From positions 3,192,835-3,256,834 of the forward strand of contig OX387186.1 in assembly GCA_947561395.2 (NCBI GenBank): a DNA stretch of 64,000 nt, given 5' to 3'. The notes under the pieces were generated by a model. The model was given only the letters and a program-made list of their open reading frames with translations, did no database searches and was not told the origin of the DNA. Below are positions 22,783 through 34,149 of the stretch, piece by piece (positions within the stretch are counted from its first letter, which is position 1; the number at the start of each line of letters is the position of its first letter). The position numbers were made by a program, and so were the translations under genes. The DNA is from Buxus sempervirens. Lineage: Eukaryota; Streptophyta; Magnoliopsida; Buxales; Buxaceae.

Positions 22783-23954
22783 GAGCTAGCAGTTCTATTT
22801 TGTGACTGATCTCTAAATGGAATGACATATTTTGACACTGATAAAATTCTTGATGCTTTAGTCTGAAACCAGTCCTTTGGGTCACATTCATTGTAATTGA
22901 TCAGTTTTCTATTTGTCCCAATTGCTATATTGTACTGGCATGGGGATCCTTATTAATCAACTAGCCTTGACTTGGTATGAATAAAGAGTAATCATCTTGG
23001 CCAATATATTCAGTTTAGAACCTGGGAATACAGATCCATACGACATACATTATGGAACAAATAAAACCTAAAAAACTGGAAGTAAAACAAATTCAAATTC
23101 AAACATAAATCAAAATAAATACACAAAGTTCTTTATATTTTAAAATATTATACTGTCAAATGTTTCTATATAATGTAAAGCACATATTTAGTGAAAAGCT
23201 AATCCTCAACTAATAAAGAGATGGAGGTTAGGGATTGGTAAGCATTCTTTACATAGCCTATTTGAAGAAGTACTTCAACTTTCCTGCCACATTCAACACT
23301 CATTTTTGCCTGCCACTGTACAGGAAGCATTCTTGCTAGTGGATGGTTCAACACAAGGGGATCTTCAAGATCGTAGATTGATTAGGCCAGATGATAGACT
23401 AATCACAAACCAAAATAAATTCAACAGACGTCAATAGGAAAATGGATCAATGGAAGGGTTTGAGATTTAGGCCTAAGTTTGTATAACCAGTCAAGTTGTT
23501 GGTCCGCACTGTCTTGCATGTTTACCACATAAAATGTATATACCCATAAAGAAATATAAGTGCCATAACTGTGTAACTTGATAAAACTCCTACGCACACT
23601 ATACACATGATTTAAATTCTTTTCTAGATGCCTTAAATAGGAGGATAAAATTCACTCAGCTTCAGCCTTATACTTCAACTATAACGATACCATACTGTTG
23701 TTTTTTTTCATTTTTTTGATGAATAATGAAGGATGCATTAAAACTTGAGGGGAAGAGAGGAAATACAAGACTCCACGAGATATGGGGAACCAAAAAAAAA
23801 AAAAAAAAAACAGAGAGCTCCATACTGTTGTTCTTCATCAACAACTATCACTAGCTGCTTAATACTTTGCTGGAAGTGTCTCTTATGGGGTTTCTACTTT
23901 CTAGCAATCCTAGTCCTTCACTTCAATCAGATGAAAATCCGAAGGTTTAATAAC

Positions 23955-24258
23955 CATTCATAAACCTTCGATTTCCAAAGAGAAATTGTTGTTTCTCTCT
24001 CCTTGACGCTCTGACTATATAGCCAAGAACTTCGAAAATTTTGGAGAAAACAAATGTAATTACCTCAAACTAGATCTCAAGCTCTTGCAGAAATGTAAAT
24101 GAACTTGAAGTAGAACGTACACAGTTCAAAATTAAACCTTCGATTTCCAAAGAGAAATCGTTATTTCCCTTTCCTTGACACTCTGACTAGCCAAGAACTT
24201 AAGAAATTTTGGAGAAAACAAAATGTAATATACCTGAAACTAGATCATATCTCAAGCT
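23955..24258. repeat. 120-bp direct duplication inside the CACTA element
   Basis: The segments at about 23955-24085 and 24137-24258 share CTTCGATTTCCAAAGAGAAA, TTTTGGAGAAAACAAA and AACTAGAT in the same order, with small indels. On the minus strand each copy contains a possible splice donor near its end. The block may duplicate a leader exon of the captured gene. Confidence 0.7.
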
Positions 24259-25428
24259 CCATCAGATCTGGAAGCCAAAGCTCTCACAGACGCCTCGCAT
24301 TCGCTGAAGTAGCTAGTTTTAATCCGTTCAACCAGCAATCAGGCGCATCAATACAGAGTTTCTGTTGAAGAACTCCGTGCGCGTTGAAGATCTTTTGGTC
24401 GCTCGAGACAAATGCAATCAACAGAGTTTCTGTTGAGGAGCCGTTTGTTAAAATGATTGTATCACTAAATCATATGGAATAATCTACAGTAAATTGAGAT
24501 TGATAAGCACAACTGTAGCTACAATGATCAAGTTAATTACTGAACAGAACGAATTCAGCGGAATCCAAAGTTGCTTTATGTTTTAAGCGCCTCAATGAGT
24601 CAATGGTAATCAGATCAAACGGGAATCAGGCGAATCATAAACCAATTCAAAAATGAAATAAGAGAGAATGTATATGTGGATTGATTTAGGGTTTGATTGC
24701 TGACCTGCAGCTCTGTTCCGCAATTCTTCGCAATTTAATAGAACCAGTCGACACAACCAAAGATCTGGAACCAGCTTTGACGAAAACCAAACGGCAGCAG
24801 AGAGATCTAGCATGAATTGTAGATAATATCTCGCGGAAGTAAGAAAGGAAGAGCATATAAAAGAAAGTAAATGTTAGAAAGAACAGCATCTCAATCTAAA
24901 ACCAAAAACCTATTATCAAGGGAATAAAAACAAATACAAATAGCTGACGAAACCTCTGTTACAAACCTGCTCTTGCTCCTTCGAATTTGTTGGGCGTGCA
25001 ATCCAACTGAAGAGATCGATGGGTAGGAGCTCTATTTCAAAATGAGGCCGACATCGATCGAACAAGCATTTTGATCGATCAGAACGAGAGGGCCGAATTA
25101 AAAGGGATCACCGACAAGAAAGAGCTATAGCGTCTCTGTTTTGATCGTGAGTGTAAGTTTGCGGGCGCGGGAAACAAAATGCGCGGATTTGCTGTGAGTT
25201 ATAGCAGCGAAACTATAGAAGTGCTGTGAAAATTTTTTTAATTAACGACGATTTTTAATGAACGCCACTAATATTATTTTAAGATTTTTTTATTAATAAA
25301 ATTTCATTTTTCTTTACCGACGAACATTTAAATATGTCACCATATAATATATATTGCGACATATATTTATGTTTGTCGCTAAAAAATTAATTTTTTGTAG
25401 TGCAAGAAATCTACATTACAATCTTCAG

Positions 25429-25550
25429 CCACAGCTTCCCAGACTTCACGTCAACCAAATTCTATTCCAAAACCGGAGGACAATCCCTGCCACAGCTTCC
25501 CAGACTTCACGTCAACCAAATTCTATTCCAAAACCGGAGGACAATCCCTG
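25429..25550. repeat. 61-bp perfect tandem duplication
   Basis: Two head-to-tail copies (25429-25489 and 25490-25550) begin CCACAGCTTCCCAGACTTCA and end GACAATCCCTG with no visible difference. They start about 26 bp beyond the right end of the CACTA element. Confidence 0.9.
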
Positions 25551-25573
25551 TGATGCGGGTCCATTACGCACAT

Positions 25574-25658
25574 CGGATTTGCGTATAACATTTTTTTTTG
25601 GTGGAAATCGGATTTGCGTATAAATTTTTTTTGGTGGAAATCGGATTTGCGTATAACA
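25574..25658. repeat. 33-35-bp tandem repeat, about 2.5 copies
   Basis: The unit CGGATTTGCGTATAA, then a T-run, then GGTGGAAAT occurs at 25574-25608 and 25609-25641. A partial third copy is at 25642-25658, where it merges with the end of the GRAS-like fragment. Confidence 0.85.
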
Positions 25659-25797
25659 GTCCAAATCTTGGATTTCAAGATCATTAAACTCCAGTGCAAT
25701 GGTAAATGGCTGATGCCTCCTTCCTTGCCAACAGCGCACCAAGACGTTGCATTGGTCCTCCGTGGATGGATAGAGCTATTATAACCTCCTGTACTAA
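25655..25797 (-). pseudogene. Fragment of a PAT1-type GRAS gene, inverted
   Basis: The minus strand reads LVQEVIIALSIHGGPMQRLG, then LLARKEAS, and ends near QDLDCYTQI. This aligns with residues of about 237-294 of the intact GRAS gene 6 kb away (LVQEAQTAVSISGDPIQRLG, VARKEAS, QDLLSYMQI). At DNA level the shared tract includes the exact run GGCAAGGAAGGAGGCATCAG. Against the intact gene, the fragment lacks about 18 bp after the RLG codons and a few bases beyond the shared run, so it cannot be functional. It begins and ends abruptly and lies just outside the CACTA right end. Confidence 0.82.
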
Positions 25798-26316
25798 GAT
25801 AATTACCAAAAAAAAATTTGTAATCAATGTGGCCTTTAGGCCCTTACATTCTCAATCAATTAAATAAGAAAAATAAAAATAACTATTTCATCTTCTAGAA
25901 GCTATTTTGCTTGGTTGATAAGAAAAGGTCTAAACCAGGTCTCACACATTCCTCTATCAAGACCCGAAACCAAAATATGTTTTGTGAAACTGGAGCGAAA
26001 CTCGCATAAACGATGAGAAATGACTCAAGACTTGTACATCTGACCAAATCACAATCACAAGCGTAGAAATATGACACGGACTTTGATCCGGGCAAACCAT
26101 GACTTTGTAAACAAAATGAATAAATAAGACTTGGAGACTAAATATGAAAAAAAGGTTTCTTAGTACGAAATCATAAGCTTTTGACCCCTAAAGAGTTCAC
26201 TTTGGTTTTTTAATTCTCCATTCTATGCACGTGCCCAACCCCAGTATATTATAAATCACCTAGTTGTTTTACTCGTGGTAAGCATAGCAACATATATTTT
26301 TTTTAAATATAATATT
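25798..26316. other. Spacer between GRAS fragment and solo LTR
   Basis: The spacer is AT-rich with no supported gene. A 66-codon minus-strand frame at 25895-26095 has no recognisable motif. Confidence 0.4.
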
Positions 26317-27318
26317 ATTAATGTAGGTGCCTTTTTTGAATCCACGTCTACACGTCTAGTATTGCCTCCACGGTGTCAAGATGCCGATGACGTGTCTTCA
26401 AACTTGGATTCTGAGTAGGAGAGGTACGTCCAACGTTGGCCTAAACCACCGAATCAGCAGCCGTTCCCACGCCGTTTCTGAACAGAAGGGGAAGGAGTCA
26501 ATAAGACGTGACAGGTAGGCAATGGCTACAATGAGAGACGGGAGATATTCAAGTGACCCCTCGTATACCAAAGTAGAGAGTTCCTTTTATGGTAAAGACA
26601 AAGAATCTGAAGGACTTAGGGAATGTTTAGTAAGCTTGGAGAAGGTTGAGGAAAAAGAAGTGAAGTCTTGCTCTTAGCAGTCCCAGAACCAGAGAGAGAT
26701 CCCCCAAAATGAATGATGGCCCTCCTATTTATAGCAAGTGTGGGTCTCCAGGATTGTGACACTTGTCACAATCTGATGCTTCAGGAATATTTAATATTTA
26801 TCATGAATCTGGTCTAAAAAACATCTAGGTTCAAGATGGAATAAGAGATAATTATTATGTGTTTCAAATAAATAATGAAGCTCTCTCATTGGTACAGTGT
26901 GTCCCACATATCAAGATGTGAAAATATGTCACTTGACGTCTACATCATCCTAGGTTGGCATGCCAAAGCTCATCACCGACTGCCAACGATTCCCACGCCC
27001 GTATCCGCCACGCCTTAAGGACTGCCAAATAACCCCCCCTAAATAGGCCTTTGCCCAAGACAGAGATCTCCACTCTAATATGCCAAATAATAATCACATT
27101 TAATTTAACAAATTATGACATGTTTAATTATTATTTTTATTGGGTAAATAATCCATGACAGATTACTTTGTCGGGTAACAGATAACCCATGACGGGTTGT
27201 TTTTGTCGGGTGACAGATAACTCATGACAAATTTGTTATTATCATGTGACAAATCATCCATGCCAAATCATTATATAGGTGACATGTCAAGTGTACAAAA
27301 TTGGTCATCTACAATTAA
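26317..27318 (-). mobile_element. Solo LTR of an LTR retrotransposon
   Basis: The LTR is 26322-27313 (992 bp). It starts TGTAGGTG and ends CATCTACA, giving the TG..CA ends with a 7-of-8 inverted match. A perfect 5-bp target duplication ATTAA lies at 26317-26321 and 27314-27318. On the minus strand, CTATAAATAG (26734-26725) looks like the LTR promoter TATA box, followed by a pyrimidine-rich leader. This gives the minus orientation. No primer-binding site, internal region or second LTR is present, so it is the product of LTR-LTR recombination. Whether it is Gypsy or Copia cannot be told. Confidence 0.82.
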
Positions 27319-28437
27319 TATATACTAACATATCATATTCTTATATCTTTATCTATTAAAAAATCATATTTTTCTATTAGATATATTTAATTTTGCTTAC
27401 AAATTTTTACTAATAAAACCCTACTAAAACGATTAATAACTTTAATAACTTGCTTCGTGTACACTTCTTCTCACATAATTTCAATTTTAATAATTATAAA
27501 TCCATATATATCTATTTAATATTAATATTTTAAATATCTTAAAAAACAATTATTTGAAGAGAAAACGATTATAATAAAATTCTCATATATATCTAATTTT
27601 GACATATAATCATCCATATATATCTCATTAACAGTTTTATAATTTTTATAAATTTTAATTAAAAAATTAATATCTAATTAATAAGAGGTTATTTAAATAT
27701 GGCTAATATGTTAAACAATTATTTTTATGAATTAGTTAATAAAATTTTAGCAAATATTCTAATTAATCAAATACTATGTAGAAAGGCAATAATGAAATTC
27801 TTATATATATATAATTTTAACTTTAATTCATTAAATCCACGTAAATTTTAATTTTGTTGAGAAACTTTTACTAATAAAATTAAATAATTAATTAATATGA
27901 CATAATTTAAATAATTAGTTAATTTAAATATTAACAATGATAAAATTCCTAAGTAACAAAAGAGATATTTAAATTACTACTAATTGGTAATGAAAATAAA
28001 CATATTTTATTGATTTTTTATAATTCTTTTATTTAAGTTTAACTAATATTACAAAAAACATCTAATTTCATTGATAATAGACTATTTGAATCATTGCTAA
28101 TTTCTCTATTATCCTATAAACAAAAAAATAAAATAAATGAATTACCTTCATTAGTTTGCTCCAATTATCTATAGAATGGTGGTGGTCCAGTTTGTACAAG
28201 GATAGGCCCAGACCAGTCCGGTCTCCGGTTTTGGTAGTAACAACTATGGTTTTAGGACTCTACTTTTACTTTTATATATATATATTAGATCCTACAATTG
28301 ATACTAATTTTAAGATAAATTAATTTTTCATGTGACATAAAACGACTTTAACTAATTGGGATATCCTAAATCGAAAGCATTGTTTTTCAAATGAATGATA
28401 TAGATTAATTGACCATTCTCAATCTTAGACATCGGAC
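27319..28437. other. Very AT-rich intergenic DNA
   Basis: Composition is extreme, with long A/T runs and no reading frame of note from 27319 to about 28140. It may be decayed repeat or a matrix-attachment-like tract. Nothing specific can be assigned. Confidence 0.45.
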
Positions 28438-29160
28438 ATGCAGAGAATTTCACGGTTATTGACTCTGATAAGCTTTACGTGGCAGTATTATCTCACGGAC
28501 ACAATTGAAACCAATTGGGGCAAACATAGAAGAAGATTACAAACCTTGCTTAACACGGTTAACTCACAATGGGCGACTTTCTGCGAAAATGGTCAACAGC
28601 TTCTTTTCCGTAACACGTGCGGTCAAAGAAGTCATAGACTTCTGATCTGTGTGTCCCGCATCTTTCTTTCTTTCTTTCATCATGAGACGGATGACAGTTG
28701 GAACCAGCTATGGACCGTTGGATTCACACAGCGGCTCCAGCCTTACCGCGTCGCACCTGACCTGATACGTCTGAACTCGTTTCTGCTGCGAGTCACGTTA
28801 CCAGCACGTGATCGAATGGCACTGAGCAACCGCGTGCAAACTGTTTCCTTGGCGCTCTGGATTGCGCGGAATGTTCTCTTCGGTCTGTTCGAACGTGTCG
28901 TCGGCGGGATATCGCCGTCCTGCACACCTGCGCGCTGACGTATTCTTTTCAAAAGAAGATAACCACCATTGGTGGACCGTTGGTGGACTACTGTCATCTT
29001 TAATGTCACCGTCAATCCCTTTTCTTTTGCAAGACGCATATCCCGTCTATATATTGGTCAAGAAACCGTTGTTTTTCTTTCGAAATTCGAAATACATCCT
29101 CAAACAAATAGAGACGCCGGAGAAGAAGGAGGAGGGTTGAAGGAAGGGTTCGAAAGAGGT
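28438..29160 (+). promoter_or_regulatory. Promoter and 5'-UTR exon of the GRAS gene
   Basis: GC content rises here relative to the AT-rich DNA before it. A TATA-like TATATATT lies at 29048-29055 and a G-box CACGTG core near 28805. About 30-100 bp downstream is a purine-rich leader (29085-29158) ending in the donor GAAAGAG/GTATCG at 29159. A matching acceptor TTTTCAG/GTTCG lies at 31378. This gives a leader exon and a 2.2-kb leader intron, an arrangement common in PAT1-branch GRAS genes. The open frame of 166 codons across this region shows no domain and is treated as chance. Confidence 0.55.
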
Positions 29161-29729
29161 ATCGATTTCGCTTTCGTGCGGTGGTTTCAGGTGCGGTTCA
29201 AAGGAGTTCTTTCTATTTTTTCTTTTTATCATTTGTTTTTAATTGTTTATCATTTTGATTTCGGTTCATCGATAGCGAAAGAATATGCTTAGTGCTATTC
29301 GTTGTATTTGTGATTGAATCTTGGCTTTTCCCATATTTGGATGATTTGTGTCGGAATTATATGCTATTAATAGGATTATGTTTCTGCTTCGTTTGTGTGT
29401 ATTATGGTTTTCGGTTTATCCCATTTCAGATATTTCAATTTGGGGCTTTATTGGATTAATGGTTTCAGAGTTAGGATTATGAATGAGCAAAGAGGAGGAC
29501 TCCCCTATCCAACAGGTCTTTAGGTTCTGCAGGCCTCCGAGCTTAGATGCTGAATCATATTTTTTACTTTACTATCATTTCTTTGCAAGTCATGCATTAT
29601 GATACTAGCCATATCGTAATGCCTATCATGTCTAATATAAATACGCTTCAAATAGTCTGAGGATTACTGAACCCATGTTTTCTTCTCTCAAAGGGGAGGT
29701 TTAATGAGATTGGAGTTCTCGGATAAATT

Positions 29730-30340
29730 AGTTGTGTACCTTTGATAATCCTTCGTAGCAAAAGTTTTAAATCTCAGGTCTCAATCACTATTGCAAGAAA
29801 TCTTATGATTTTCCTAACCAAATACAATTCTTTTAAGGCCACAACTCAAGTTGAAATCAAGCATCAATGTTCTAAGTGGTATTTACGCGTAAAACCTGTT
29901 CCTGTTGGTTCTTTCTTTAGATATCTTGGGCTATTTAGATTTTGGCATTGCAAGGGACCATATAAGTCATATTCTCCATGACCATGTGTGTTGCTTTCAA
30001 AGGCTCACCCACCTTGTCCGTCTAAAATGGTTATTACCTACTCAGTTGAACATCTATTTGTCCTTGCATTCCTATAACTGTAAATGATTCGCTAGATATG
30101 TTGACTAAACGTGGGGTCAAGCGTGAACTGAGGGGTTAAGATAGAAACTATGTTGTCTGAGATCCCTACTGAGGAGCTGTTGCATGAGTGGGTTATGTTC
30201 TAGTTTGTCGGTTTTTCTCTTCTTTCTCCTTGCCCCTTTTTGTTGTCCCTTCATTGAGTTGGCCTTTACATCAACATGCGTATTCTTCTCCGTCTAATGA
30301 AATCTTTTCTGTTCATTGAAATGAAAAGCCATTCCACTAG
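29730..30340 (+). mobile_element. LINE 3' remnant inside the GRAS leader intron
   Basis: The plus strand holds a decayed RNase H tail: a run reading NDSLDMLTKRGVKREL near 30085-30140 fits the N-x-x-A-D-x-L-A-K-x-G-V pattern. After it come a stop, a pyrimidine-rich stretch and a TAATGAAATC..ATTGAAATGAAAA tail near 30295-30330, typical of plant LINE 3' ends. The left boundary is unclear. Confidence 0.5.
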
Positions 30341-31536
30341 ATTATTTATGCCTTGTGCACAATTTTAACAATATAGCAAACAACTTCCAAAGACATATTC
30401 CAAAATTCGAATAAACAAAGTAAAATGTCATACACCAACTATCGGGCTATATGGATCCTGTTCCACCGTCTAAATCTATCAAAAACTGTGCCTTCAACCA
30501 GATTACATTTCTTCAATAATGCCTAGCCAACTCCGTTAACCAGGAAGAGATAGTTTATGCTAGCTGAAATGTCTATAGGGAGTAGACTAATTATTGGGAG
30601 AATATCATTGACTTATTTGATTTACATTTATTTTGCTTCTTTATTAATAGAGAGAATTCAAGATCAGGACATTTAGATTTGTGTTTCTTGTTTAGGCCAT
30701 TGACAATATAAGGCCACATATTGATTACACTTTTTTTGCTGTCATTTTTATGTCTAAAGAACAACAGTATGTTGTGACATACTGAAGTTTGGAAGATATT
30801 TCATTGATACGTTTTTTGCTTTAATGATATCTTTGGTGCACTTATATGAAATTTTAGGAAACAAGAAGGAATATTATGAATTAATATGTGAATCTCAATT
30901 GAGTTGAATATACTCTTTTAAGGCTTGATTTGGATTTAATACACAAGTCACTTTAAGTTTTCTATTTAGACATTTAAATCTAAATTTTATTCCCAATGAT
31001 GGGAATTAAAGCCACTTGCAGACTGAAAAATGCTAGTTCTAGAGTTTGATTGTTTTGCGAGTGGATATATGTCAGTGATGATATGGGTGTGTTACTAGAA
31101 AATTTAATTGGATATTCACTGCCTCGCCCACTAGTGCACTTTGTGATGCTTCACTGAGTGGCAGAGTAATATTTTGAATTTTGTAGAAGTAAAAGAGGGT
31201 TCAATTGCATCTTTATAGGTTTCTAAGAGATGAGAATCAATGCACCTTGATGGAATAATCTTCCGCAATTTCAAAATGTTATTCTTGTTCTCAAAGGGAT
31301 GTTTAAAGTAGTTTGTCAACCTCACATAGACTCATTTTTCTTGCACACTGTATCAACTTTTTGTATTATCGTTTTCAGGTTCGTTTCCACCTTTAGCAAG
31401 GTCAGTGTTCCAGTCTGCTGAAAATAACAAAGTTGCTCATTTTTGTTTGACAAAGAACAGGGATAATCATTTTTATGCATGTTCTCTAATACACTGAGAA
31501 TTACCATAGAGGAACAACTGATGCTACTCCCATAGC

Positions 31537-33315
31537 ATGGATTCATACCAGCCTTTCAGGTACGGTGCGAATTGTAAGGACGTCTCATTCGATTTGTTGC
31601 ACACTACTAGTTCGAGAATTCCTGAATGGATGGTTGGCACCGTGAAATTCAACTTAGGGGAATTTCCTTGCTCACCTGTCTCAACTCTCTTGGACTGTGA
31701 AACCTTTTCAACAGTAAGCAACATCCAAGATCAATACAACTCAGCTGGGACTCTATTAGGAGTTGGTTCTTCTCATAACTCTCCACTAGAAATCAACAGT
31801 TCTTTCCATCAAGTGAGTCTCTCCGTGGATCATCGTCAAGACCAGCTAGGGATTTGTTCTAGTGCTGATATACTTTCACAGGATGCAAATATTGGTCAGA
31901 TTGTGAAAAATGGTGTAGAGGAGTTGGAGACTGCTCTCATGGACCCTAATACCGATGAAGACAACGCAACAACCTCCAATGTTGCTCTTGAAGACAATCA
32001 ACAACCACAGTTTCAAAGTCAGAAATCATTTGCAGAAAATCAGGAATCCAGTCAGGGATCACATATGATCCAACCTCAGTCAAGCTTAGCTTCCAAGTAT
32101 CAGAAGTCTATCCGTGGAGTTCATATTGAAAAACGTCACAGAGCAAATGAGGAGTCATCACAAGAAGTTCCACAGGTTGATCTAAAGCAAATGTTGATCA
32201 AATGCGCAGAAGCATTATCTGAGAACAGGATGAATGATTTTGAGAAATTGGTTCAGGAGGCTCAAACAGCTGTATCCATCAGTGGAGATCCAATCCAACG
32301 TCTTGGTACATACATGGTAGAAGGGCTGGTGGCAAGGAAGGAGGCATCAGGCACCAAAATTTACCGTGCACTGCGGTGTAATGAACCTGAAAGCCAAGAT
32401 TTGCTGTCTTATATGCAAATTCTCTATGAAATTGGCCCTTACTTCAAGTTTGGTTACATGGCAGCCAATGGAGCTATTGCTGAAGCATTTAGAAATGAGG
32501 ACAGGATCCACATTATAGATTTTCAAATTGCTCAGGGAACCCAATGGGTGACTCTGATCCAAGCATTTGCAGCAAGGCCTAGTGGACCCCCACATGTGCG
32601 GATCACAGGGATTGACGATCCGGTCTCTGAGTATGCCCGTGGAGGTGGTCTGGAGGTGGTTGGGAAAAGGTTAGCTGCAATGTCTAAAAAGTTCAATATC
32701 CCTATTGATTTCCATCCTGTGCCAGTTTTTGCTGCGGAAGTCACACGAGAGATGCTTGATGTGAAGCCTGGGGAAGCCCTGGCAGTGAACTTCGCTCTAC
32801 AGCTTCATCACATTCCAGATGAGAGTGTTGATGTAAACAATCCAAGGGACGAGATTCTGAGGACGGTGAAGTCACTTTCCCCTAAAGTGGTGACTCTTGT
32901 GGAGCAGGAGGCAAACACAAACACAAGCCCATTCTTCATTAGGTTCAAAGAAACACTGGATTACTACTCAGCCATGTTTGAGTCGATTGATACTGCGTTG
33001 CCTAGGTACAGTAAAGATCGGATCAATGTGGAGCAGCACTGCCTAGCTAAGGATATTGTGAACATTATTGCATGCGAGGGAAAGGAGAGAGTAGAGCGGC
33101 ATGAGCTTCTGGGTAAGTGGAAAGCCAGATTTTCAATGGCGGGTTTTCAGCCTTACCCGTTGAGTTGTCATGTGAACTCTGTTATCAAGGACCTATTACG
33201 ATCTTACTCAGAGCCCTATACGCTGTTAGAAGAAGATGGGACAATGCTTTTAGGCTGGAAAGGCCGGAACTTAATTTCAGCTTCTGCTTGGCAAGGAGAT
33301 AGAAAGACAGTTTAA
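31537..33315 (+). CDS. GRAS-family transcription regulator, PAT1 branch
   Basis: A single 592-codon exon, typical of GRAS genes. Residues 1-200 are a variable, Ser/Gln-rich region. The GRAS domain follows: leucine heptad I from about 215 (VDLKQMLIKCAEALSEN), the VHIID motif as IHIIDFQIAQGTQWVTLIQA at about 323, then PFYRE (FIRFKETLDYYSAMFESID), RVER (ERVERHELLGKWKARFSMAGF begins here) and SAW (WKGRNLISASAW) up to about 585. VEQEANTNTSPF and EPYTLLEEDG are typical of the PAT1/SCL13/SCL21 branch, whose members act in phytochrome and stress signalling as nuclear or cytosolic co-regulators without a classic DNA-binding domain. The start Met is preceded by a spliced leader (acceptor at 31378). All motifs are intact. 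Partial copies lie at 25.7 kb and 35.0 kb. Confidence 0.93.
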   Translation: MDSYQPFRYGANCKDVSFDLLHTTSSRIPEWMVGTVKFNLGEFPCSPVSTLLDCETFSTVSNIQDQYNSAGTLLGVGSSHNSPLEINSSFHQVSLSVDHRQDQLGICSSADILSQDANIGQIVKNGVEELETALMDPNTDEDNATTSNVALEDNQQPQFQSQKSFAENQESSQGSHMIQPQSSLASKYQKSIRGVHIEKRHRANEESSQEVPQVDLKQMLIKCAEALSENRMNDFEKLVQEAQTAVSISGDPIQRLGTYMVEGLVARKEASGTKIYRALRCNEPESQDLLSYMQILYEIGPYFKFGYMAANGAIAEAFRNEDRIHIIDFQIAQGTQWVTLIQAFAARPSGPPHVRITGIDDPVSEYARGGGLEVVGKRLAAMSKKFNIPIDFHPVPVFAAEVTREMLDVKPGEALAVNFALQLHHIPDESVDVNNPRDEILRTVKSLSPKVVTLVEQEANTNTSPFFIRFKETLDYYSAMFESIDTALPRYSKDRINVEQHCLAKDIVNIIACEGKERVERHELLGKWKARFSMAGFQPYPLSCHVNSVIKDLLRSYSEPYTLLEEDGTMLLGWKGRNLISASAWQGDRKTV

Positions 33316-34149
33316 CAGGTAGCAGTCATAATAGAATAATGAGCTTTATGTAAACAGAATAACCAGCTCATTTTTTTTTTCTCAATTTTGGTTAGGTTAT
33401 ATTGTTTGTAAAACTTTTTTGTGGGTTTGATTTGTCATTGGTAGTAGGAAGGTGATACAGGGTATGGGTACTTGTCATTCAGGATGGTTCCAATCTTACT
33501 TGAGTTGTAAGTTTATACTTTATACACAGGTAGATAAAATATTTAATCAACATCAACAGATGGAGGAATGCGTGCCTGAGTTTCCCTTGATTTGGATAAA
33601 TGTTGTTGAGCTTTTTGCTTCTTGTTTCTCAAAGGTAAGAAAGATTGTTATCTCAAGGGATTGCTTTCCTAACTGACGTCAATCTTTGCAAAGGATATTT
33701 TTTGTTTTCCTAATTTTCATTCCTTTTTTTTAATTCAGGAAACATACCACTTATCCTATAAGTTTCTATTCCTATTACTGCAACAGCTTGAAGGTTTAAA
33801 GTTTCATTTCCTGTCCTTGCTTCTCTCATCAAATTTCTTGATATATAATGGTGTCAAGATTTTAATTTTGTTTGTATACGATATTTGGATTTGTTTTATG
33901 TTCCCTGATATTGGTCTTCACAATTTTGAAATTATTTCTTTATGGTAATTTATAGGGGTGCTTTCCTAATCAAAAGTTGTAAAACTTCTAGTGTCCCATC
34001 TGTGGGTAAAAATTTTACCAAAAGCTAGAGAGTGAGAGCATGACCCATGTTGGAAAACTTATAGTGACAATTCTAATCTCAAGCCAGATTTACTCACTTC
34101 TCTTTTACCTTTATTTTAATGTTTGAAATATTGGGTTTTTCCATACACA
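33316..34149. other. GRAS 3' flank
   Basis: The GRAS 3' UTR should occupy the first 100-400 bp; a T-rich tract at 33371-33380 and TTGTTTGTAAAACTTTTTTG follow the stop. Beyond it there is AT-rich spacer with no supported gene. Confidence 0.45.

Larger units (their letters stand above)
19198..25405. mobile_element. CACTA (En/Spm-like) element with captured gene segment
   Basis: The element spans 19201-25402 (6202 bp). It begins CACTACAAAATAG and ends with the inverse, TTTTTTGTAGTG. A perfect 3-bp target duplication CAA sits at 19198-19200 and 25403-25405. These are the defining marks of the CACTA superfamily. The terminal 300-350 bp on the left and about 180 bp on the right hold many short subterminal motifs (GTCGCTA, GCGACGAAC, CGCAA in both orientations). 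No CACTA transposase frame is visible, so the element is non-autonomous. The interior contains LRR receptor-kinase exons (minus strand), a LINE fragment, several tandem repeats and a hairpin. Confidence 0.87.

Noticed and set aside
28438-28938. A 166-codon open frame just upstream of the GRAS leader
   Set aside because: No recognisable domain, position in the promoter, and no splice or homology support. The higher GC content alone can explain the lack of stops.
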